A stretch of DNA of 64,000 nucleotides. Source: Erwinia sp039023475. Its GTDB lineage: Bacteria; Pseudomonadota; Gammaproteobacteria; Enterobacterales; Enterobacteriaceae. A program made the translations under genes and the position numbers. Positions 7,586-15,392 of the stretch are shown here, piece after piece. The stretch lies in contig NZ_JBCHVB010000002.1 in NCBI RefSeq assembly GCF_039023475.1, positions 434,001 to 498,000 on the forward strand. The letters run 5' to 3'. The notes beneath the pieces were generated by a model that was not told the origin of the DNA, searched no databases, and worked only from the letters and a program-made list of their open reading frames with translations. Each line of letters starts with the position of its first letter. Positions within the stretch are counted from its first letter, which is position 1.

Positions 7586-9073
7586 TTACCTTGAGTTTTC
7601 CGTTTCATTCGTGGTCAGAGGCGGGGCAGAGGCAAAGAAAGGGGCGAAAACAATGCCGCCGATCACCACGCCGGATAAGCCAATCGGGCCATAGAAGAAG
7701 AAGTTCAAATCCGTGGCGTAACGCGCCAGCAGCACGGCAATCACGCTGATCACGATGCCAAGGGTGGCGCTGCCCGCATTGGCCTTTTTAAAGAAAATCC
7801 CGAGGATAAACAGGCCGGTCATTGGCCCGCCCATTAAGCCGATCAGGCTGTTAAACGCATCCCAGATCTCTGATTCATCCGCCATTACCAGCCATACGGT
7901 GGCGCCGCTGCTCACCAGGCCCGCGATCAGAATGACCCTTTTTGCCATCCGCATACAGTTTTCCGGCGTTCGCTTTTTATGACTGAGCCGCTGATAAATA
8001 TCGGCGTTGAAGCAGCTGGAAATACTGTTAAGACTGCTGGAAATACTGGATTGCGCCGCGGCGAAAATAGCGGCAATGATCAAACCGGCAATACCGGAAG
8101 GCATTTCGGTCACCACAAAGAGCGGCAAGATACCGCCAGTATTAAAGCCCGGAGGCAGCAGCTCAGGATTCTGCTGATAGTAAACGAACAGTGCGGAACC
8201 CATCGCAAAGAAGAAAAGGGGAATAATGGCGACAAGACGGGCATTGGTCAGGAGCGTCTTTTTTGTCTCCTCAAGCGAGTCCGTCACGATATAGCGCTGA
8301 ACCACATCCTGGCTGGCGGTGAATTGCTGCAGATTGGCAAACAGAAAACCGATGATCAGGACAGGGACGGTGCTCTCTGTCCAGCTCCAGTGAAATTGTG
8401 CGGCAGGGAAGAATTTATCGGCATGCTGATTCACGCTGAAAATTTCACCGATGCCACCCTGAACCTTGAAACAGATAATCACAAAGATCAGCACAGCGCT
8501 GCCGGACAGTAAAAGCCCCTGAATAACATCGGTCCAGATAACCCCTTCAATACCGCCCATCCAGGTATAAATGATGCACATCACGCTAATCAGCAACACC
8601 AATACCAGCGGATCGATGGCAATAAATGGCCGCAGCGCCAGCACCGTTAAAAACGTAATAATGGCGATGCGGCCAATATGAAACAGCATAAAAGAGACGC
8701 TGGCAAATAGCCGGCTGCGCACGTCGAAGCGAGCCTCAAGATACTCATAGGCGGAGGTCACCTTGAGTTTACGGAAGAAAGGAATATAGAAATAAAATAC
8801 CAGCGGTAAAATAGCGATAGCCAGATACTGACCGAAGATAAACGTCCAGTCTGAGGTAAAAGCCTTGGCGGGGATCGACATAAACGTGATGGAGCTCAGC
8901 GTGGTGGCAAAGACGCTGACGCCTGCTGCCCAGCCGGGGATACGCCCACCGCCGCGAAAATAATCATCCGCCGTTTTTTGCCGCTGCGAAAAATAAACGC
9001 CGACAAGCATCATGGCCAGCAAATAGCCAAAAAGAACAAGGTAATTCATCATGCCGAAAGAATATGTGGTCAT
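7586..9073 (-). CDS. siaT: sodium/sialic acid symporter (SSS family)
   Basis: The 495-residue sodium:solute symporter has about 13 membrane segments. Its sequence closely follows the remembered Proteus mirabilis SiaT and Salmonella homologue: FRGGGRIPGWAAGVSVFATT, SITFMSIPAKAFTSDW, FTASQDVVQRYIVTDS, QSSISSSLNSISSCFN and WDAFNSLIGLMGGPMTGLF. The Ser-rich QSSISSSLNS helix holds the sodium site Ser residues in this family. It imports N-acetylneuraminate with sodium. It lies between nanK and nanQ, which supports the role. With the TRAP system nearby, the window has two unrelated carboxylate importers. Confidence 0.93.
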   Translation of the reverse strand: MTTYSFGMMNYLVLFGYLLAMMLVGVYFSQRQKTADDYFRGGGRIPGWAAGVSVFATTLSSITFMSIPAKAFTSDWTFIFGQYLAIAILPLVFYFYIPFFRKLKVTSAYEYLEARFDVRSRLFASVSFMLFHIGRIAIITFLTVLALRPFIAIDPLVLVLLISVMCIIYTWMGGIEGVIWTDVIQGLLLSGSAVLIFVIICFKVQGGIGEIFSVNQHADKFFPAAQFHWSWTESTVPVLIIGFLFANLQQFTASQDVVQRYIVTDSLEETKKTLLTNARLVAIIPLFFFAMGSALFVYYQQNPELLPPGFNTGGILPLFVVTEMPSGIAGLIIAAIFAAAQSSISSSLNSISSCFNADIYQRLSHKKRTPENCMRMAKRVILIAGLVSSGATVWLVMADESEIWDAFNSLIGLMGGPMTGLFILGIFFKKANAGSATLGIVISVIAVLLARYATDLNFFFYGPIGLSGVVIGGIVFAPFFASAPPLTTNETENSR

Positions 9074-9141
9074 GGTGCTTTCCTGCTTTCAGGTGTAGGT
9101 AAGAGGAGGATGTTATTAATTCTTCGTAGAATGATTAAAAG

Positions 9142-10017
9142 TCAGGTGGCGCAATATTCACACCAGAGTGCTGCGCCCATTAATCCGGCATCATGCCGGC
9201 AACGGGCTGGATAAACGGGAAGATGAAAAGTAGGGGGTAACCGGGCGAGTAGCTGTTCGACCTGTTCCCTGTAGCCTGGAGCAAGGCCGATACTGCCGCC
9301 TAACACAATACATTCGGTGTCGAGCAGCGCCTTCAGGTTGGCGCTCAGTTGGGCGATCGCTTTTGCGGACCGGGCGATGAGTTGCCGCGCCTGTAGATGC
9401 CCCTGTTCTGCTCCGGCAAAAATAGCACGAGCGTCTTTTCCCCAGAGATCGTGCTTTGCTCCTGCTGCAATGGCACGTCCTGAGGCGATAGCCTCGACGC
9501 ATCCGGTACGCCCGCAGCCGCATACCGGGCCGTGCGGATCGGCCTGAATATGGCCGATATGCCCCGCAAAATGGTGGGGGCCGGTCAACAGCCTGCCATC
9601 AATCACGCTGCCACCGCCCACGCCGGTTGAGACCGTAATGAAGGTAACGTGTCTGAACCTGTCAGAGAGAAGACAATATTCTGCCCAGGCAGCCGCCTGT
9701 GCATCGTTAAGCACCAGACAGGGAAGCCCGGTCAGTTTTTCAAGGCAGTCCCTTAGTGGAAAGTGATTGAGGCCGCCAAGGTTATCCGGGTTAAGCGCGG
9801 TCAGAACGCCATTTGCGATAATGCCCGTTGAGGCCACCGCAACGCGATGCGCTTTTCCCTGATAGTGTCCGGTCAGTTCGGCTAAAGCGCGTTCCAGGCT
9901 CTGTGGCGACGCGCTGGCCGGCGTTGGGCGTTCCCTTCGCTGCGTGATTTCATGCTTTTCGCCGATCAGCGCCGCAGACAGCTTGGTACCGCCAAGATCA
10001 ATGGCAAGCGTGTACAT
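9142..10017 (-). CDS. nanK: N-acetylmannosamine kinase (ROK family)
   Basis: The 291-residue ROK kinase phosphorylates ManNAc to ManNAc-6-P. Visible are the N-terminal phosphate loop IDLGGTKLSAAL, the acceptor-site VLNDAQAAAWAEY with its catalytic Asp, TVSTGVGGG, and the zinc site GHI...CGCGRTGCVE. The start at 10017 (MYTLAIDLGG) has GGGAGAAG just upstream and matches normal ROK N-termini; the longer open frame to 10074 would overlap nanE. It sits 13 bases after nanE and before siaT. It is distinguished from fructokinase and glucokinase by operon context, not by motif. Confidence 0.9.
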   Translation of the reverse strand: MYTLAIDLGGTKLSAALIGEKHEITQRRERPTPASASPQSLERALAELTGHYQGKAHRVAVASTGIIANGVLTALNPDNLGGLNHFPLRDCLEKLTGLPCLVLNDAQAAAWAEYCLLSDRFRHVTFITVSTGVGGGSVIDGRLLTGPHHFAGHIGHIQADPHGPVCGCGRTGCVEAIASGRAIAAGAKHDLWGKDARAIFAGAEQGHLQARQLIARSAKAIAQLSANLKALLDTECIVLGGSIGLAPGYREQVEQLLARLPPTFHLPVYPARCRHDAGLMGAALWCEYCAT

Positions 10018-10030
10018 GTTCTTCTCCCGA

Positions 10031-10711
10031 TCAGCGCTTAATAGCGTGGCTAAACCACTGGCAGATATGCTCAATACGGGTGACGGCAGAACCTACGGTG
10101 ACAGCCCAGGCACCCCGATCAACTGCCTGAGCCGCAAGGGCCGGAGAGTTATAGCGGCCTTCGGCTATCACGCAGCATCCCGCTTTGCTCAGCTCGGCTA
10201 CCAACTTCAGATCGGGTTCTGTAGGCGTGACCGGGCCGGTATAACCGGACAGGGTGGTGCCAATAAACTCCACTCCTTTTTGCCAGCAGCTCAGCCCTTC
10301 TTCCAGCGTTGAGCTATCCGCCATAGCCAGTAAACCGTGATTGCGGATACGGGAAAGCAGGCGATCAATCTCAACCGGGCGTGGGCGGAACGTGGCATCA
10401 AAGGCGATGATATCGGCACCGGCTGCGGCAAGAGCATCGACGTCTTGCAACAACGGCGTGATGCGAACCTGAGAATTTTCCAGATCGCGTTTCACAATGC
10501 CGATAATCGGCACAGAAATCAGGGATCGCACCGCTCGCAGGTTTTCTGTTCCTTCAATCCGGACGGCGACAGCCCCCGCGGCAACGGCGGCCTGCGCCAT
10601 TGCGGCAACGATATCAGGACGATCCATGGGGCTGTCAGGCAGTGGCTGGCAGGAGACGATCAGCCCGCCTTTCTCACGTACGTGTTGTTGTAGTTCGACT
10701 AAAAGTGACAT
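10031..10711 (-). CDS. nanE: N-acetylmannosamine-6-phosphate 2-epimerase
   Basis: The 226-residue TIM-barrel epimerase converts ManNAc-6-P to GlcNAc-6-P. Characteristic segments are LIVSCQPLPDSPMDRPDIVA at the start, GIVKRDLENSQVRITP with the catalytic Lys region, ADIIAFDATFRPRP, MADSSTLEEG, EFIGTTLSGYTG and VIAEGRYNSP. GGCGGAG lies 5 bases before the ATG. It is the first gene of the nanE-nanK-siaT-nanQ operon, with a pair of operator palindromes and a CRP-like site upstream. Confidence 0.94.
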   Translation of the reverse strand: MSLLVELQQHVREKGGLIVSCQPLPDSPMDRPDIVAAMAQAAVAAGAVAVRIEGTENLRAVRSLISVPIIGIVKRDLENSQVRITPLLQDVDALAAAGADIIAFDATFRPRPVEIDRLLSRIRNHGLLAMADSSTLEEGLSCWQKGVEFIGTTLSGYTGPVTPTEPDLKLVAELSKAGCCVIAEGRYNSPALAAQAVDRGAWAVTVGSAVTRIEHICQWFSHAIKR

Positions 10712-10735
10712 CTTACTCCGCCTTACCTGTGTTTT

Positions 10736-10780
10736 TGAAGTTTAACTCCAAAAAAGAGTAAGGGATGGAGTATGACTACA
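10736..10780 (-). promoter_or_regulatory. paired operators upstream of nanE
   Basis: Two palindromes, TGAAGTTTAACTCCA at 10736-10750 and TGGAGTATGACTACA at 10766-10780, start 30 bp apart, exactly as before nanA. The 14 bases TTGAAGTTTAACTC are identical at the two loci. A possible minus-strand -35 (TTGATG, 10779-10784) abuts the distal site. The best -10 candidates fall within or between the sites, which fits repression by blocking polymerase. Confidence 0.7.
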
Positions 10781-10801
10781 TCAAGAGGCAGGAGGCTAAA
10801 G

Positions 10802-10817
10802 TGTGAAGAGGGTCATA
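10802..10817. promoter_or_regulatory. candidate CRP site of the nanE operon
   Basis: TGTGA-N6-TCATA matches 9 of 10 core positions of the CRP consensus TGTGA-N6-TCACA. It lies upstream of the nanE operators, at a distance compatible with a class I position if the -10 is at 10756-10761. E. coli nan genes are known to be CRP-activated. The call is from sequence only. Confidence 0.4.
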
Positions 10818-10874
10818 TAGCGGACGATGGGCTGAATAATTCAGGACGGGTGGTACAGGGAGATTATCATGATG

Positions 10875-10895
10875 CCCGGCGGGATAAGCGCCGGG
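10875..10895. repeat. REP-like GC hairpin
   Basis: CCCGGCG / CGCCGGG arms (7 bp) around GGATAAG, just downstream of bluF on the minus strand. It resembles a single REP/PU-type extragenic palindrome or a terminator stem; there is no T-run. Confidence 0.4.
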
Positions 10896-10913
10896 TAAGG
10901 TGTTCGCGCCCGA

Positions 10914-12128
10914 TCAGGCTAATTTTTCCGGCCAGGCTACGGCGGGAATGCCGTTGAGTTCCGGCCTGGCAAACAGATAGCCCTGGAAGGTGAAAATACC
11001 TGCTGACTCCAGCCACATCCACTCCTCCGGCTTCTCAACCCCTTCCGCAATCACGGAAATTTCAAGCGCGGAGCAGCATTTGAGGATCGCCTGCACGATC
11101 GCCTGTTTGGGACCGCTTTTATGCACGTCGGTGATCAGGCTTCGATCGATTTTGATCGTATCGGGCTGGATCCTGGCCAGCAGCAGCAATCCAGCGGAAC
11201 CGGCGCCAAAATCATCAATGGCCAGACTCATGCCCGCCGATTTTAGCTGCTTGATGGCCGTTTCGAACTCATCTATCCGGGAAATGACCTCGTTTTCCGT
11301 TACCTCAACGACGATCTGTTCAGGGACAAGACCGTTCTTGTGGATCTCGTGAAGTAAAAACTCGACGGCACCAGGCACCATCACCAGCGACATAGGTAAC
11401 AGATTAATGGAGAGCTTCAGCCCATCCATCCCTAAATTTTTCGCCATGGCAAAAGCGAGCTTTTTGGCTTTCAGATCGGCTTCGTAGAGCTTTTCCGGCG
11501 GCAGCTGAGAAAAATACTCATGGGGCAACCCGCCGTCTGGGGTGCGTATCAGCGCTTCCAGCGAGACGATCTCTAACGCCATAGGATCGATAATCGGCTG
11601 AAAGGCGAAACTGAACGCCTCCTGCCGGGCAAGTGCGTCATCACCTTCAATGCTTCTGCTGGCGTCCGGAATAAAATCCCATGAGCCATCAAGCGGGATC
11701 TCAAAATAGTTTTCACGCTCTTTCGACTCGATAAAAGAGCGCAGAAACTGTAGCGCTCTGTCTTCGTAAGTCAGCTGGTATTTTGAGGTGCCTTTCCCAA
11801 GTACGGCCTGAAGCACGGAGGGCGGATCGTATTCCGTTAAATCAAACAGCTCCATACCGGCGTTACCGAAGCGCCGGGAAGGGGCATAGTCGCGCATCAG
11901 CTGAACGACGTTATGGTGCCGATCGTCTTCGCAGATGCGGCCATAAATTTTACTGACGGCCTCTTCCGGGCCTTCAAGCAGCTGGAAAAAATGGGTGCCG
12001 TTAAAAAGCAATATGCCCGTAACGCCAAGTAACTCGTTGACCTTGTTTGCTTTTGTGACCAGTTCTTTTACTACTTTCATCGGTACGTCATCATAAAGAT
12101 GACTGCGGTAGATGAGTGTTGACAACAT
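10914..12128 (-). CDS. bluF: BLUF-EAL blue-light-responsive c-di-GMP protein
   Basis: The 404-residue protein is collinear with E. coli BluF/YcgF. The N-terminal BLUF domain (residues 1-95) keeps the flavin-site residues Tyr7, Asn31 and Gln49. The C-terminal EAL domain (about 170-400) has EALIR 191-195, Asn242, Glu275, DDFGAG 305-310, Lys326, AEG with Glu362, and FQG with Gln382. E. coli BluF has degraded versions of several of these and does not hydrolyse c-di-GMP, whereas Klebsiella BlrP1, with an intact set, does. This copy is therefore predicted to be an active, light-regulated phosphodiesterase. No bluR regulator gene is adjacent. Confidence 0.93.
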   Translation of the reverse strand: MLSTLIYRSHLYDDVPMKVVKELVTKANKVNELLGVTGILLFNGTHFFQLLEGPEEAVSKIYGRICEDDRHHNVVQLMRDYAPSRRFGNAGMELFDLTEYDPPSVLQAVLGKGTSKYQLTYEDRALQFLRSFIESKERENYFEIPLDGSWDFIPDASRSIEGDDALARQEAFSFAFQPIIDPMALEIVSLEALIRTPDGGLPHEYFSQLPPEKLYEADLKAKKLAFAMAKNLGMDGLKLSINLLPMSLVMVPGAVEFLLHEIHKNGLVPEQIVVEVTENEVISRIDEFETAIKQLKSAGMSLAIDDFGAGSAGLLLLARIQPDTIKIDRSLITDVHKSGPKQAIVQAILKCCSALEISVIAEGVEKPEEWMWLESAGIFTFQGYLFARPELNGIPAVAWPEKLA

Positions 12129-12340
12129 ATCGTTTTCCAGGCGCTCCGCTTTCAGGCCATATACATTACCAGAAGTTTCTGTGATTTTGTCGGTCTTTCC
12201 TTAAGATGACGGCAGGCTTTACAACGCATGTGCAGCCTGGCGAAATGTAATATCACGCCCGGCGCAAGGTGTACATTTTTTCTGCGTGGCAAGTCGAGGT
12301 GGAAGGGAGAGAAAGGGAGAGCAGGGGAGGGCGTTTGAAC

Positions 12341-12382
12341 GGGATAAGCCTGCTGGCGTTGATGCCCTCTCAGGCTTATCCC
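12341..12382. terminator. hairpin downstream of ygiW-like gene
   Basis: Perfect 12-bp stem (GGGATAAGCCTG / CAGGCTTATCCC) with an 18-base loop, 18 bases after the ygiW-like stop on the minus strand. No clear T-run follows, so it is a terminator or 3'-end stabiliser. Confidence 0.5.
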
Positions 12383-12399
12383 TGTCAGATCCTGAACCG

Positions 12400-12783
12400 T
12401 TATTTCAGAACCTGAACGCGCTTCACATCAACTTCAACGCTGTTCCAGTCTTTATCGACCTCGCCCTCGATACGGACTTTATCAGTGGGCGTGGCGCTTT
12501 GTCCCTGCCACCGCTTGTCATCAATATCGACATTGATCGTCCCGCTGTTATCACGAAACTCATAAAGCTCATGACCTACCTGCCGTACAATATTGCCTTC
12601 AAGCACTACCCATGCATCGTCCCTGAGCGTTTTAGCCTGCTCCACAGACGACATGCCTGGCGTGGGGCCCTTAAAACCGCTCTGCGCGTTAGCCGTATTA
12701 TCCGGCGAAACAAATCCAGACTGCTGAGCGAAAGCGCCTAATGACAGGCTTCCCAGTACAATGGCAATTAACGTTTTTTTCAT
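12400..12783 (-). CDS. ygiW: YgiW/VisP-type periplasmic OB-fold protein
   Basis: The 127-residue protein has a cleavable signal peptide (cut predicted after GAFA) and a bacterial OB-fold (BOF/TIGR00156) domain: DDAWVVLEGNIVRQVGHELY, FRDNSGTINVDID, then VRIEGEVDKDWNSVEVDV. Homologues YgiW and VisP are stress-related periplasmic proteins. Length is typical. It stands alone. A two-component partner like ygiX/qseB is not next to it, so this may be a dispersed paralogue of the qseBC-linked copy. Confidence 0.85.
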   Translation of the reverse strand: MKKTLIAIVLGSLSLGAFAQQSGFVSPDNTANAQSGFKGPTPGMSSVEQAKTLRDDAWVVLEGNIVRQVGHELYEFRDNSGTINVDIDDKRWQGQSATPTDKVRIEGEVDKDWNSVEVDVKRVQVLK

Positions 12784-13086
12784 GACTTAGTTCCTTGTTA
12801 GTCAGTTTCATTTGTGAATCCAGAAGATAACAAGCATATCTTAACAGGATCTTAAGACCACAAAAAAAGTCAGGTTTATTTTCGGGGGCGTTAAAAGAGA
12901 ACAGCGGTTGGTACAGATGATGTTACTGGTAGGATGACCCGGCAGGGGGCCAGTGGCTGGAACATAACGTGAGGAGAAGCAAACTGTTGCGGGTGCAGGT
13001 CAGAAGAACGGCCATAACCACCAGGGGCCGAATCCAAATTATTCGCGGATTCAGACCCTGTTAACCGGACTAAAGCCGGAGCAGAC
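12784..13086. other. intergenic, nothing recognised
   Basis: About 300 bases upstream of the ygiW-like gene and downstream of the next minus-strand gene. No open frame with a ribosome binding site was seen and no strong hairpin was identified. Confidence 0.4.
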
Positions 13087-13323
13087 CTAACTGTTAGTGA
13101 AGATATAATGCGCCGGGGCTTTCTCCGTCAGAATATAGTCGCCGCTTACAGCGTTATCTCCCCCAAACGAGAAGCGTTTTCCATCCGGCAGCGCGTCAAA
13201 CGCCGCCGTGCTTTGATCGTTAACGGGAATGACCAGGGTTTTATCTACCTTGTCTGCCGTTGAGGTTTCACTGAATTCAGCGTCGAATGAGAGTCCATTG
13301 TAGGTGACTGTCAGCGTTTTCAT
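13087..13323 (-). CDS. small hypothetical protein
   Basis: The 78-residue, acidic, probably beta-rich cytoplasmic protein has no signal or membrane segment. It is supported by an excellent ribosome binding site (AAGGAGG, 8 bases before the ATG). The sequence begins MKTLTVTYNGLSFDAEFSE and has Asp/Gly-rich turns such as PDGKRFSFGGDN. I do not recognise the family. It is a single gene with no operon partner. Confidence 0.65.
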   Translation of the reverse strand: MKTLTVTYNGLSFDAEFSETSTADKVDKTLVIPVNDQSTAAFDALPDGKRFSFGGDNAVSGDYILTEKAPAHYIFTNS

Positions 13324-13546
13324 TAATGTTCCTCCTTAGCCTGTACGGGATCGTTCTCCTTGCTAAGTATATGACGATCTTTTCAAAACAGCCGGGCTTC
13401 AGGGACATTTTACGCGCTACAACGGGCTGAGTACCGTTCAGCCGTACGGCAGGCGGGTAAGACGCGGATAGCGGTAAACGCACTCGCAGTGCTTAAAATT
13501 TGGTATAAAAAATGACTTCTCTTTCACCTTTAGTAAGGATCTGCCA

Positions 13547-13876
13547 GTGCATATCACCAATACGCCGTTCGGCACCACCAACTGGCAGGAGATCGCGCCA
13601 GAAGTTCATCCGGGGGAACAGGGATTTGCCACATGGAAAACCGCTGTTTTTAACGATATCCGGGTGAGGATGGTGGAATATTCTCCAGGCTATCTGGCTG
13701 ACCACTGGTGCCATAAGGGCCATATTTTGCTCTGCCTTGAGGGTGAGCTGCGCTGCGAGCTGGATGATGGGCGCATTTTTACCCTCACGCCCGGCATCAG
13801 CTATCAGGTGGCTGACAGTGCGGAAGCGCATCGCTCTTCAACTGCCACCGGCGCGAAACTGTTTATTGTCGATTAG
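13547..13876 (+). CDS. DHCW-motif cupin-fold protein
   Basis: The 109-residue single-domain cupin begins with GTG; AAGGA lies 8 bases upstream. The ADHWCHKGHILLCLEGE segment supplies the metal-site His residues and the family's DH(W/C) motif. LTPGISYQVADSAEAHRS forms the second cupin motif. Members are small metal-binding proteins of unknown substrate found in many enterobacteria. It is divergent from the 78-residue gene and ends about 120 bases before crtZ on the same strand, but nothing ties it to carotenoid synthesis. Confidence 0.8.
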   Translation: MHITNTPFGTTNWQEIAPEVHPGEQGFATWKTAVFNDIRVRMVEYSPGYLADHWCHKGHILLCLEGELRCELDDGRIFTLTPGISYQVADSAEAHRSSTATGAKLFIVD

Positions 13877-13996
13877 CCCGAAGCGGCGACTACCGCCGGG
13901 CACAGCGACGCCAAAGCGGCTATTTCGATATTCTTCAGCCAAAGCGGTTTTTATCCGTTAAGCTTAAAAATCATCATCATGGAAAAGTGCGGAACT

Positions 13997-14530
13997 ATGC
14001 TCTGGCTGTATAACACTCTCATCGTGCTGTTCACCGTTTTTATCATGGAAATTGTGGCGGCGCTTGCCCACAAATATATTATGCACAGCTGGGGATGGGG
14101 CTGGCACCATTCCCACCATGAACCGCATAAGGGGAGCTTTGAGTTAAACGATCTCTATGCGGTGGTTTTTGCCGGACTGGCGATTGCCCTGATCTATTTC
14201 GGATCGGTAGGGTACTGGCCGCTTCAGTGGATCGGGGCCGGTATGACGACCTATGGCGCGCTCTATTTTATCGTGCATGATGGCCTGGTGCATCAGCGCT
14301 GGCCCTTCCGCTATATTCCCCGAAAAGGCTATCTGAAGCGCCTCTATATGGCCCACCGGCTGCACCATGCGGTCAGAGGGAAGGAGGGCTGCGTGTCGTT
14401 CGGTTTTCTCTACGCGCCGCCGCTGACGAAGCTGCAAAAAACGCTGCGACAGCGGCACGGCAGACCGGTCAGCGGGGACGCTGCCACAGCCCGGCAGGAC
14501 GCGGCGCCGCCGACCCGAAACGGGAAGTAA
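13997..14530 (+). CDS. crtZ: beta-carotene hydroxylase
   Basis: The 177-residue integral membrane di-iron hydroxylase converts beta-carotene to zeaxanthin. The histidine boxes are all present: HKYIMH, HHSHH, HDGLVHQRW and HRLHH. The start at 13997 (MLWLYN) was chosen over 13979 because known CrtZ proteins begin MLWxxN. It is the only crt gene on the plus strand. Its last 62 bases overlap the 3' end of crtB in convergent orientation, the usual arrangement in Pantoea-type clusters. Confidence 0.95.
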   Translation: MLWLYNTLIVLFTVFIMEIVAALAHKYIMHSWGWGWHHSHHEPHKGSFELNDLYAVVFAGLAIALIYFGSVGYWPLQWIGAGMTTYGALYFIVHDGLVHQRWPFRYIPRKGYLKRLYMAHRLHHAVRGKEGCVSFGFLYAPPLTKLQKTLRQRHGRPVSGDAATARQDAAPPTRNGK

Positions 14531-15392
14531 ACGCAAGGCCTGCGCCGGACATCAGCAGCCCCAGCTTTTCAGCCTTGCTGGTGCCCTGACGGCGGTCCCA
14601 GGCTTTTTCACCGGCGCGATCCACCTTGACGCCAATTTCACGGTACACGCCGCGCGCGGTGGCAATCGCCCAGGCCGATCGCAGCGGCAGACCCGCCAGC
14701 CCGGCACGCGCCGAGGCGTAATAAGGCTCCGCTTCGGCCACCAGCCGGGCGGCCAGCCTCGCCAGCGCGGCGCGGTTGTCCGGCTGGGCGTAATTCTGCA
14801 AGGTCAGCCCCGCCTCCGCCAGCCAGTCGGCAGGCAGATAGCAGCGTCCTGCCTGCGCATCCTCAACGATATCGCGGGCGATATTGGTTAGCTGGAACGC
14901 CAGCCCCAGATCGCAGGCGCGATCCAGCACCGCCTCATCGCGAACCCCCATAACCTGCGCCATCATCAGCCCTACCACGCCTGCAACGTGATAGCAGTAG
15001 CGCAGGGTGTCGTCAAAAGTGCAGTAACGGTCATGCCGGACGTCCATGGCATAACCTTCAAGATGATCGAACGCCAGCCGCTCAGGGATGGCGCTGGCGA
15101 GGGCTACTTCCTGAAACGCGGCAAAGGCGGGCTGCGTCATCGTCGCGCCCTGGAAAGCCTGGTGGGTCAGGCTGCGTAGCTGTTCCAGCCGCGCTTCCGG
15201 CGAACCTTCAGCCACCGGCGCGGTAAAGCCCATCTCCTGACCGTCAATGACATCGTCGCAGTGCCGGCACCAGGCGTAGAGCATCAGCGCGCCTCGCCGC
15301 GTTCTGGCATCGAACAGTTTCGAGGCGGTGGCGAAGCTTTTCGACCCCACCGCGATGGTTTGCGTGGCGTGTTCCAGCAGAGGCTGATTCAT
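14469..15392 (-). CDS. crtB: phytoene synthase
   Basis: The 307-residue squalene/phytoene synthase joins two GGPP to phytoene. Both Asp-rich motifs are visible: the first in WCRHCDDVID and the second in NIARDIVEDAQAG. YCYHVAGVVG and GLAFQLTN are also typical. The start overlaps the crtI stop by 4 bases (ATGA), and it is the last gene of the crtE-idi-X-Y-I-B operon. The C-terminal tail (PRPAGLWQRPR) is encoded opposite the crtZ end. Confidence 0.96.
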   Translation of the reverse strand: MNQPLLEHATQTIAVGSKSFATASKLFDARTRRGALMLYAWCRHCDDVIDGQEMGFTAPVAEGSPEARLEQLRSLTHQAFQGATMTQPAFAAFQEVALASAIPERLAFDHLEGYAMDVRHDRYCTFDDTLRYCYHVAGVVGLMMAQVMGVRDEAVLDRACDLGLAFQLTNIARDIVEDAQAGRCYLPADWLAEAGLTLQNYAQPDNRAALARLAARLVAEAEPYYASARAGLAGLPLRSAWAIATARGVYREIGVKVDRAGEKAWDRRQGTSKAEKLGLLMSGAGLAFTSRFGSAAPRPAGLWQRPR

